Source: Chloroflexota bacterium
GTDB taxonomy: Bacteria; Chloroflexota; Anaerolineae; Anaerolineales; Anaerolineaceae
Length of the DNA stretch: 13,482 bases
Reading direction: 5' to 3'
NCBI GenBank assembly: GCA_019136175.1
Contig: JAGVUS010000076.1
Location: 1 to 13,482 of the forward strand
Of the stretch, positions 7,367-13,482 are shown piece by piece. The stretch's first letter is position 1; every line of letters begins with the position of its first letter. The notes under the pieces are model-generated. The model did not search any database and was not told where the DNA came from. It worked only from the letters and a program-made list of their open reading frames with translations. The position numbers and the translations under genes are program-made.

Positions 7367-8206
7367 ATGAACGGCACCAGCATCCTCAACGATTTCGATT
7401 TTTCCGGTAAAACCATTGCCATCACCGGGGGGGCGGGAGTGCTTTGCAGTGAATTGGCACGCGGGTTGTTTGACTGTGGTGCCAATCTTGCCATCCTAGA
7501 TTACAACCTGGAAGCCGCCCAAAAGCTGGTTAGTGAACTTGCAGCCAGACCCGCCAATGGGAAATCCATTGCCGTGCAGGTGAATGTCCTGCAACCCGAA
7601 TCGGTCCAGGCTGCGATTGAAACAACAGGCAACGCCTTCGGCAGGGTGGATGGTTTGATCAACGGCGCCGGGGGCAACAAGCCTGATGCCACCACCAGCA
7701 CCGAAAAATCGTTCTTTGATCTTCCACCGGAAGCCATCCGGATGGTATTTGATCTGAATCTCCTGGGCACCATTATCCCTTCACAGTTTGTTGGACGTTT
7801 GATGGCAAGCCAGGGCGAGGGGGTTATCCTCAATATCTCATCCATGAATTCCTTCCGCCCCCTCACCCGCATCCCCGCATATTCCGCCGCCAAGGCAGGG
7901 GTCAGCAACTTTACCCAGTGGCTGGCAGTTCACATGGCACAGGAATACTCCCCCAATATCCGTGTCAATGCAATTGCTCCCGGCTTCTTCCTGACAGAAC
8001 AAAACCGGTTCCTGATGACAGACGCTGCCACTGGAGACCTGACGCCCCGGGGGAGAAAAATCCTGGATCATACCCCCATGGGACGTTTTGGAGCACCCCG
8101 GGATCTGCTGGGAACCGTCCTATGGCTGATGTCGCCTGCATCCGCATTTGTCACAGGTATTGTAGTCCCGGTGGACGGTGGTTTTTCGGCATACAGCGGA
8201 GTATAA
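7367..8206 (+). CDS. uxuB: SDR oxidoreductase, D-mannonate oxidoreductase (fructuronate reductase) type
   Basis: 279 residues. It probably reduces D-fructuronate to D-mannonate (reversible) in hexuronate breakdown, like the SDR-type UxuB of Bacillus subtilis (YjmF) and Thermotoga; this differs from the long-chain UxuB of E. coli. Seen: nucleotide motif TGGAGVL (20-26), LD ending at Asp45 (suggesting NAD(H) rather than NADP(H)), NGAGG (99-103), and catalytic Asn131, Ser158/Ser159, Tyr172 and Lys176 (YSAAK). The long stretch from SSMNSFRPLTRIPAYSAAK (158-176) through GFFLTEQNRFL (206-216) to the C-terminal VDGGFSA (269-275) looks characteristic of the mannonate subgroup. I chose ATG 7367 over GTG 7361 because GAGG (7358-7361) lies 5 bases upstream and includes part of the GTG. 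First gene of the plus-strand operon, divergent from kdgK. Which direction is physiological, and whether another sugar acid is used, is not decidable here. Confidence 0.8.
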   Translation: MNGTSILNDFDFSGKTIAITGGAGVLCSELARGLFDCGANLAILDYNLEAAQKLVSELAARPANGKSIAVQVNVLQPESVQAAIETTGNAFGRVDGLINGAGGNKPDATTSTEKSFFDLPPEAIRMVFDLNLLGTIIPSQFVGRLMASQGEGVILNISSMNSFRPLTRIPAYSAAKAGVSNFTQWLAVHMAQEYSPNIRVNAIAPGFFLTEQNRFLMTDAATGDLTPRGRKILDHTPMGRFGAPRDLLGTVLWLMSPASAFVTGIVVPVDGGFSAYSGV

Positions 8207-8262
8207 CCACGCCCCAATGGAGATTGTTTTCAAACAGGTGTGTGGAAACCAAAGGATAAGTT

Positions 8263-9528
8263 ATGATCCATGCCCAGGCAATTGAAACAACCGGCAGCTT
8301 GTCGCTAGACATCACTCGTCGTACGTTGGAGAAGGGGTTAAGGGGCAGGTTTTCCCGTCAAAAGGTCCTGGTGTTGATTCCCGACCACACCCGCAGCCTT
8401 CCACTCCCGGTATTATTTCGAATGGTTGTGGATATCCTGTCGGACGTGCGCCAGGTGGATTTTATGGTTGCCCTGGGCACCCACCCTCCCCTCACCGATG
8501 AACATCTCCTGCAGTTGGTGGGGATTTCCCGCGAGGAACGCCTGAACCGGTACTCAAAAGTTGGCTTGTTTAACCATTGTTGGGATGATCCAACCCGGTT
8601 GACAACCCTGGGGGTGATGGAACAGGATGAAATCCGCCAAATTGCGGGCAATCACTGGCACCCCTCCCTGCCGGATTCAGTGCCCATCCGCATCAACCGG
8701 CAGGTTTTTGAATACGACCACATCCTGATCCTCGGACCCGTTTTTCCCCACGAGGTGGTGGGGTTCTCCGGTGGGGCGAAGTACCTATTTCCGGGAATCT
8801 CCGGTCCGGAAATGATCAATGCCACCCACTGGCTGGGAGCATTGGCAGGAGTGGTCGGTACGATCGGAATTAAGCAAACCCCGGTCCGGGAGATGATCCA
8901 TGCTGCCGCAAGCCGCCTGAAACTGCCTGTCACACTGGCAGCCTTGGGCGTGGAGGGACATGATCTGACCGGGATTTTTATTGGAGACGTACACGATGCC
9001 TGGAATGCTGCCGCGGATTTTTCCGCCAACCGGCATATCCGCTGGTGTGATAAACCTTTCCAGCAGGTATTGTCCTGTGCACCAGCAATGTATGATGAAC
9101 TCTGGACGGCTGCCAAGGCAATGTACAAACTGGAACCGGCAGTTGCAATCGGCGGTGAAGTGATCATCTTTGCCCCCCATCTTCGGGAAGTCAGCCTTGT
9201 TCACGGCAAGTACATCCATGAGATTGGCTACCACACGTTGCCCTATTTCCTGAGCCAGTGGGAGCGATTCAAACACATACCCCTTGGGGTGCTTGCACAC
9301 AGCACGCATGTGCGCGGTTCCGGAATTTTGGACAATGGAGTGGAAAAGCCCAACGTTCGGGTAACGTTGTCAAGCTGCATCCCGGCGGAAGAGTGTGCCG
9401 CATTAAACCTCGGTTACCTGGACCCCGCCGCAATTGATATGGATACCTGGAGAAACAGGGAAGCGGAAGGAATTTTACTGGTCCCCAAGGCGGGCGAAAT
9501 TCTTTACCGGCTTCAATCCCACCGGTAA
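8263..9528 (+). CDS. LarA-superfamily (DUF2088) nickel-pincer racemase/epimerase homologue
   Basis: 421 residues, close to lactate racemase LarA (424 in Lactobacillus plantarum). LarA enzymes use a nickel-pincer nucleotide cofactor to racemise or epimerise 2-hydroxy acids by hydride transfer. The catalytic set is recognisable: Asp41 and Arg44 in DHTR (LarA Asp72/Arg75, same spacing), His74 in GTHPP (His108), His163 and Lys173 in HEVVGFSGGAK (His174/Lys184, same spacing; the Lys carries the cofactor), and His189 in NATHW (His200, same spacing). Between His74 and His163 there are 89 residues against 66 in LarA, so this member has an insert of roughly 20. Start ATG has AGGA 6 bases upstream. It lies 56 bases after the SDR and 48 before gnd. 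Context argues for a sugar acid (mannonate/gluconate 2-epimerisation) rather than lactate. The cofactor genes larB, larC and larE are not in the window. The family is firm; the substrate is inferred. Confidence 0.85.
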   Translation: MIHAQAIETTGSLSLDITRRTLEKGLRGRFSRQKVLVLIPDHTRSLPLPVLFRMVVDILSDVRQVDFMVALGTHPPLTDEHLLQLVGISREERLNRYSKVGLFNHCWDDPTRLTTLGVMEQDEIRQIAGNHWHPSLPDSVPIRINRQVFEYDHILILGPVFPHEVVGFSGGAKYLFPGISGPEMINATHWLGALAGVVGTIGIKQTPVREMIHAAASRLKLPVTLAALGVEGHDLTGIFIGDVHDAWNAAADFSANRHIRWCDKPFQQVLSCAPAMYDELWTAAKAMYKLEPAVAIGGEVIIFAPHLREVSLVHGKYIHEIGYHTLPYFLSQWERFKHIPLGVLAHSTHVRGSGILDNGVEKPNVRVTLSSCIPAEECAALNLGYLDPAAIDMDTWRNREAEGILLVPKAGEILYRLQSHR

Positions 9529-9576
9529 CCCGGTTGGAAAAATGTATTTGATACCCAAAACGATCGGAGTCATTGT

Positions 9577-10965
9577 ATGAAATCGAACCATGCGCTTGGA
9601 ATCCTGGGCTTGGGTGTGATGGGGCGGAGCCTGGCACTGAATTTTGCCCGGAACGGGTTTGCACCGGTTGGTTATGACCTTGACCCGCACCTGCCACCGG
9701 ATTTTCCCATCCGGGTGACCTCTTCACTGGAAGAACTCGCTTCCAATCTCACGCAACCAAGAATCATCTTTCTGATGGTTCCTGCAGGTGCGCCAGTGGA
9801 TGCTGCAATCCTGTCCATCAAACCCTGCCTGCAGCCGGGCGACCTGATCATTGACGGGGGAAACTCATACTTTGCAGATACGGAACGCCGTGCTGCAGCC
9901 CTCCAAAATGAGGGGTTTCTCTTTATCGGAACAGGGGTTTCCGGTGGTGAAAGCGGGGCGCTCTGGGGTCCCAGCATGATGCCCGGAGGCTCGGTGGAAG
10001 CCTGGCACCTGGTGCGGGAAATGTTTGAAGCCATATCCGCCAAAGCAGAGGATGGAATGCCCTGCGTTGACTGGATGGGTCCGGGTGGGGCTGGTCATTA
10101 CGTGAAAATGGTGCACAACGGGATTGAGTATGGAGATATGCAGTTGATCGCCGAGATCTATGACCTCCTTCACCGGGGGGCAGGCATCCCCAACCAGGAA
10201 CTGGCGGATATCTTTGCTGAATGGAATACCCGTGAACTGCGTTCCTATCTGATTGAAATCACTGCAAAAATCCTGGCTCGGCAGGATGAGGAGACAGGTC
10301 AATCTCTGGTGGATTTAATCATGGACGAAGCCGCCCAGAAAGGCACCGGGAAATGGACATCGCAAAATTCCTTTGACCTGGGCATTGCCATTCCCACGAT
10401 TAACGCAGCCGTGGAAAGCCGGATGATCTCTGCTTTAAAATCTGAACGGGTTCAGGCAGCCCACCTGCTGGGCGGAATTGGAAAATATACAGGCGAACGC
10501 AGCCGCCTCGTGGACGCTGCTGAACAGGCGCTCCATGCCAGCAAAATCACATCCTACGCCCAGGGACTCCGGCTTCTCAGCGCGGCTTCGCAGGAATACT
10601 CCTGGAATCTCGACCTCTCCCGGATTGTGCGCGTCTGGCGGTCAGGATGTATCATCCGCGCTGCCCTGCTGGGTGACATTACCCGGGCATACCTTGCGCA
10701 GCCAGATCTCCCCAACCTGCTGCTGGATGATCATTTCCGCACTGTCATCCAAAACAGCCAGGCTGCCTGGCGGGAAGTTTTACAAACCGCCATTGGATTG
10801 GGAATTCCCATGTTGGCAACCAGTGCCTCGCTTGCATATTACGATGCCTATCGTTCGGAACGGCTGCCAGCCAATCTCACCCAGGCGCAACGGGACTTTT
10901 TCGGCGCACATACCTACCGCCGGGTGGATCGGGAAGGAGTTTTTCACACCCGCTGGGAGGATTAA
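9577..10965 (+). CDS. gnd: 6-phosphogluconate dehydrogenase, decarboxylating, long form
   Basis: 462 residues, full length for the homodimeric long form (E. coli 468). It oxidises and decarboxylates 6-phosphogluconate to ribulose-5-phosphate and CO2. Seen: dinucleotide motif GLGVMG (11-16), DGGNS (93-97), GVSGGESGALWGPSMMPGG (120-138), catalytic Lys177 in GGAGHYVKMVHNG (170-182) and Glu184, signature IMDEAAQKGTGKW (248-260), and the usual C-terminal tail FFGAHTYRR to FHTRW. Unusual: the end of the second Rossmann strand reads GYDLDP (32-37) with Asp34, where NADP-dependent relatives have Asn-Arg-Thr/Ser; this predicts a preference for NAD. GGAG lies 7 bases upstream of ATG. It is the third gene of the operon, 48 bases after the LarA-like gene and 61 before tkt. 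No glucose-6-phosphate dehydrogenase gene is seen, so 6-phosphogluconate may come from gluconate. Confidence 0.96.
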   Translation: MKSNHALGILGLGVMGRSLALNFARNGFAPVGYDLDPHLPPDFPIRVTSSLEELASNLTQPRIIFLMVPAGAPVDAAILSIKPCLQPGDLIIDGGNSYFADTERRAAALQNEGFLFIGTGVSGGESGALWGPSMMPGGSVEAWHLVREMFEAISAKAEDGMPCVDWMGPGGAGHYVKMVHNGIEYGDMQLIAEIYDLLHRGAGIPNQELADIFAEWNTRELRSYLIEITAKILARQDEETGQSLVDLIMDEAAQKGTGKWTSQNSFDLGIAIPTINAAVESRMISALKSERVQAAHLLGGIGKYTGERSRLVDAAEQALHASKITSYAQGLRLLSAASQEYSWNLDLSRIVRVWRSGCIIRAALLGDITRAYLAQPDLPNLLLDDHFRTVIQNSQAAWREVLQTAIGLGIPMLATSASLAYYDAYRSERLPANLTQAQRDFFGAHTYRRVDREGVFHTRWED

Positions 10966-10998
10966 ACTGCTGGACGAACCCCGCCCGAGATATTACAA

Positions 10999-11007
10999 TG
11001 TTATAAA
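10999..11007 (+). promoter_or_regulatory. Possible internal extended -10 promoter before tkt
   Basis: TGTTATAAA fits an extended -10 (TG-N-TATAAT with one mismatch) and lies 20 bases before the tkt ATG. No -35 is visible. The same 11-mer AATGTTATAAA occurs in the promoter region of the first gene (7327-7337) and here (10997-11007). A start point would leave only a very short leader that must still include the ribosome site at 11018-11022. Confidence 0.3.
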
Positions 11008-11017
11008 TCATCAGAGC

Positions 11018-11022
11018 GAGGG
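11018..11022 (+). promoter_or_regulatory. Ribosome binding site deciding the tkt start
   Basis: GAGGG precedes the ATG at 11027 by about 5 bases. The reading frame is open for another 183 codons upstream, but that part overlaps gnd out of frame and does not resemble transketolase. Confidence 0.7.
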
Positions 11023-11026
11023 CAGC

Positions 11027-13033
11027 ATGAAAGAATCCAGGCAACTTCAAGATGTATGCATCAATACCATCCGGTTCCTGTCCGCGGATGGTGTTCAACA
11101 GGCGAACTCCGGGCATCCCGGTCTGCCGATGGGTACGGCACCCATGGCTTACACCATCTGGACCCGCCACCTGCACCACAATCCAGCCAACCCCCGCTGG
11201 GCAAACCGCGACCGGTTTATCCTGTCGGGCGGTCATGGTTCCATGCTGCTCTACTCTCTTTTGCATCTAACGGGTTACGATGTGACCCTGGAAGATATCA
11301 AAAACTTCCGGCAGTGGGGCAGCATCACGCCTGGTCACCCGGAATATGGAATAACCCCCGGCGTGGAGACCACCACCGGTCCGCTTGGGCAGGGCTTTGC
11401 CAACGGGGTGGGCATGGCAATTGCTGAAGCCCACCTGGCAAAAATCTTCAATCGTCCCGGGTTTGAGATCATCAATCATTACGTCTATGCCATTGTTACC
11501 GATGGCGACCTAATGGAGGGAGTGGCATCGGAAGCCGCCTCCCTTGCCGGGCACCTACGATTGGGAAAATTGATCTACCTCTACGATGACAACCGTATTT
11601 CGATTGAAGGATCCACGGATATTACCTTTTCGGAAGATCGGGGCAAACGGTTTGAAGCTTATGGCTGGCATGTGCAAACTGTGAATGACGGGCTGGATGT
11701 GGACGCCATTGACCGCTCCATCCAGGCTGCCAGGCAGGATCCCCGCCCGTCCCTGATCATGGTACGCAACATCATTGGCTACGGACTGCCCACCCGTGCC
11801 GGAACACCAAAAGCACATGGTGAACCGCCCGGCGAAGCGGAATTAAACGGTGCCAAGGAACGACTGGGCTGGCAGGTGGAACCCCGTTTCCTAATTCCGG
11901 AAGAGGCACTGGCATTTTTCCGCCAGGCAGTGACAAGCGGTGCTGCCTTTGAAAAGGAATGGCAAAATCAACTGGACGCCTACCGGGCTGAATATCCCGA
12001 ACTGGCGGAGGAATTGGTCCGCCGCCTTGAGGGTAAACTCCCCCCTGGCTGGACGAATGATTTGCCCGTGTTTCCTGCCGACGCAAAGGGACTGGCAACC
12101 CGTGCATCCTCCGGCAAGGTATTGAATGCCCTGGCGGGCAGACTGCCGGAATTGATCGGCGGTTCAGCAGACCTGGCACCCTCGAACAACACCTGGATGA
12201 ATGATATGGCTGCATTTTCTGCAACCACCCCGGAAGGACGGAATATCCATTTTGGCGTTCGGGAACACGGCATGGCTTCAGCAGTCAATGGGATGACATA
12301 TCATGGCGGCGTCATTCCTTTTGGAGCTACCTTCATGGTGTTTTCAGACTACCTGCGTCCCGCCGTCCGCCTATCCGCCCTCTCTCACCTAGGTTCCATC
12401 TGGGTCTTCACCCATGACAGCATCGGGGTTGGCGAGGATGGTCCCACCCATCAGCCCGTGGAGCACCTGGCAGCCTTGCGCTCCATTCCCAACCTGGTTA
12501 CACTGCGCCCGGCGGATGCCAATGAAGTTTGCGAGGCATGGAAAATTGCGATTGAGAACCGCCATCGCCCAACCGCATTGGTACTTTCCCGGCAAGCCCT
12601 GCCAACGTTGGACAGAACGATCCATGCTCCTGCTGAAGGTGTGCGCAAAGGTGCTTACACCCTGGCGGACCTGGGGGACGGCACCCCAAAAATCATCCTG
12701 ATGGCAAGCGGATCGGAAGTCCACCTGATCATCCAGGCTGCCAAAAGACTGGAAAGCCGGGGGATCCCGGTAAGAATTGTTTCCTTCCCAAGCTGGGAGC
12801 TTTTCGCCGGGCAGGATGAAACCTATCGCAATTCTGTTCTTCTCCCCCAGGTGGAAGCACGGCTGGCAGTGGAAGCCGGAATCACCCAGGGCTGGCACCG
12901 CTGGGTAGGGGCGAGGGGTCGCGTGATTGGTCTGGACCGTTATGGTGCTTCCGCACCAGCAGCAATTGTCTTTGAAAAACTGGGGTTCTCAGTGGAAAAC
13001 ATTGAACAAACTGCACTGGAAATCCTGCAATAG
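11027..13033 (+). CDS. tkt: Transketolase
   Basis: 668 residues, matching E. coli TktA (663). The thiamine-diphosphate enzyme moves two-carbon units between ketoses and aldoses in the non-oxidative pentose phosphate pathway. Substrate and cofactor residues are present in order: His30, GGHGSM (68-73) with His70, His104, the ThDP/metal loop TDGDLMEG (158-165) with Asp159, Glu164 and later Asn189 (YDDNRISIEG), His264 in PKAHGEPPG, and IHFGVREHGMASA (407-419) with catalytic Glu413. The pyrimidine-domain segment THDSIGVGEDGPTHQPVEH (462-480) follows. The start is set by GAGGG 5 bases upstream and by family length. It follows gnd by 61 bases and precedes tal by only 10, so gnd, tkt and tal form one catabolic group. 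All landmark residues are intact. Confidence 0.98.
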   Translation: MKESRQLQDVCINTIRFLSADGVQQANSGHPGLPMGTAPMAYTIWTRHLHHNPANPRWANRDRFILSGGHGSMLLYSLLHLTGYDVTLEDIKNFRQWGSITPGHPEYGITPGVETTTGPLGQGFANGVGMAIAEAHLAKIFNRPGFEIINHYVYAIVTDGDLMEGVASEAASLAGHLRLGKLIYLYDDNRISIEGSTDITFSEDRGKRFEAYGWHVQTVNDGLDVDAIDRSIQAARQDPRPSLIMVRNIIGYGLPTRAGTPKAHGEPPGEAELNGAKERLGWQVEPRFLIPEEALAFFRQAVTSGAAFEKEWQNQLDAYRAEYPELAEELVRRLEGKLPPGWTNDLPVFPADAKGLATRASSGKVLNALAGRLPELIGGSADLAPSNNTWMNDMAAFSATTPEGRNIHFGVREHGMASAVNGMTYHGGVIPFGATFMVFSDYLRPAVRLSALSHLGSIWVFTHDSIGVGEDGPTHQPVEHLAALRSIPNLVTLRPADANEVCEAWKIAIENRHRPTALVLSRQALPTLDRTIHAPAEGVRKGAYTLADLGDGTPKIILMASGSEVHLIIQAAKRLESRGIPVRIVSFPSWELFAGQDETYRNSVLLPQVEARLAVEAGITQGWHRWVGARGRVIGLDRYGASAPAAIVFEKLGFSVENIEQTALEILQ

Positions 13034-13043
13034 GAGAGGAAAG

Positions 13044-13482
13044 ATGAATGCAACCTTGAAACTACTGGAAGCCGGTCAATCCATTTGGTACGATAACATC
13101 CAACGCGGCTTGCTGAAGAATGGCGAATTTGCCGGAATGATTCAGCGGGGGGAAATTCGCGGCGTTACCTCCAACCCAACGATCTTCATGAACGCAGTCA
13201 GCCTTGCCCCGCTGGTAAAATCGGGCATGACGCCTGAAGATGTGTTCTTTGCCCTTGCCATTCAAGATATCCAGGCAGCGGCAGACCTGTTTCTCCCCCT
13301 CCACCAGGAAACGAACGGCGGGGATGGTTATGTCAGCCTGGAAGTCAGCCCATACCTCGCAAATGATCCCGCCGGGACTCTCGCCCAGGCAAAACAGCTT
13401 TGGGAGCGTGTCAACCGTCCCAACCTGATGATCAAGATACCTGCCACCAGGGCTGGCATCCCGGCAGTAACCAGTGCAATTG
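13044..13482 (+). CDS. tal: Transaldolase (N-terminal 146 codons, cut by the right edge)
   Basis: Partial. Transaldolase moves a dihydroxyacetone unit between sugar phosphates through a lysine Schiff base. Seen: GQSIWYDNI (11-19) with the conserved Asp17, GVTSNPTIF (40-48), YVSLEVSPYLA (96-106) with Glu100, and PNLMIKIPAT (126-135) with Schiff-base Lys131. The sequence belongs to the subgroup found in actinobacteria and cyanobacteria, which also forms the front half of transaldolase/glucose-6-phosphate isomerase fusions. Since the end is missing I cannot tell whether this one is fused; a separate pgi is present in the window. The helix after NPTIF looks about 8 residues shorter than usual, lacking the common Tyr-Asp segment. 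A strong purine-rich ribosome site (GGAGAGG) lies just before ATG 13044, 10 bases after the tkt stop, indicating tight co-expression. Confidence 0.93.
   Translation, partial: MNATLKLLEAGQSIWYDNIQRGLLKNGEFAGMIQRGEIRGVTSNPTIFMNAVSLAPLVKSGMTPEDVFFALAIQDIQAAADLFLPLHQETNGGDGYVSLEVSPYLANDPAGTLAQAKQLWERVNRPNLMIKIPATRAGIPAVTSAI

Noticed and set aside
7213..7494. 93-codon minus-strand open frame across the divergent spacer
   Set aside because: It overlaps the SDR start and both candidate operators, lacks a ribosome site, and shows no domain.
8652..9309. Two overlapping minus-strand open frames of 171 and 174 codons
   Set aside because: Both are antisense to the well-supported LarA-like gene and resemble no family.
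8263..9528. Straight annotation as lactate racemase
   Set aside because: Only the superfamily and cofactor chemistry are supported. The insert and the neighbours (SDR, gnd, tkt, tal) argue against assigning lactate as substrate.
10478..11026. 183-codon in-frame extension upstream of transketolase
   Set aside because: It overlaps the 3' half of gnd in another frame, has no transketolase similarity, and a clear ribosome site plus family length place the start at 11027.
1..13482. CRISPR, tRNA, rRNA, insertion sequence or defence system
   Set aside because: No repeat-spacer pattern, tRNA-like fold, transposase, terminal inverted repeats or defence-type protein was seen; all the sequence is explained by metabolic and surface genes and short spacers.

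Overview
The window looks like bacterial chromosome of moderate-to-high GC. The proteins and the pairing of a VTC polyphosphate polymerase with a Cthe_2159-type beta-helix lipoprotein recall anaerobic Chloroflexota (Anaerolineae), but that placement is inference and was not tested by any search. I see no rRNA, tRNA, CRISPR array, insertion sequence or phage gene. It is a dense carbohydrate-metabolism region with short gaps.

Minus strand, left part (1-2520): the N-terminal 180 codons of a VTC-domain protein (likely polyphosphate polymerase) run off the left edge. Upstream of it in the same direction lies a 625-residue lipoprotein of the Cthe_2159 carbohydrate-binding beta-helix family. Two tandem 11-bp repeats sit in front of the lipoprotein gene, and a 12-bp-stem hairpin (2651-2679) separates this unit from the next.

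Minus strand, middle (2710-7143): a compact operon read right to left, kdgK-like sugar kinase, pgm, pgi, with gaps of 35 and 22 bases. It connects 2-keto-3-deoxygluconate phosphorylation with glucose-1-phosphate / glucose-6-phosphate / fructose-6-phosphate interconversion.

Divergent control region (7144-7366): it carries two inverted repeats and good promoter-like elements for the rightward unit, so the two operons probably share control.

Plus strand, right part (7367-13482): an SDR of the D-mannonate oxidoreductase / fructuronate reductase type, a LarA-superfamily (nickel-pincer) racemase/epimerase homologue, 6-phosphogluconate dehydrogenase, transketolase, and a transaldolase cut by the right edge. 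The gaps are 56, 48, 61 and 10 bases.

How the genes may work together: kdgK and the SDR point to hexuronate / aldonate use (fructuronate to mannonate to KDG to KDPG). The most interesting idea is that the LarA-like enzyme is a D-mannonate/D-gluconate 2-epimerase. It would then divert mannonate to gluconate and, after a gluconokinase not seen here, through 6-phosphogluconate dehydrogenase into the transketolase/transaldolase pathway. Both the SDR and the 6-phosphogluconate dehydrogenase have an acidic residue at the end of the second Rossmann strand. That suggests NAD(H) use and a redox-balanced route. This pathway is an inference from gene order plus family knowledge and has not been demonstrated.
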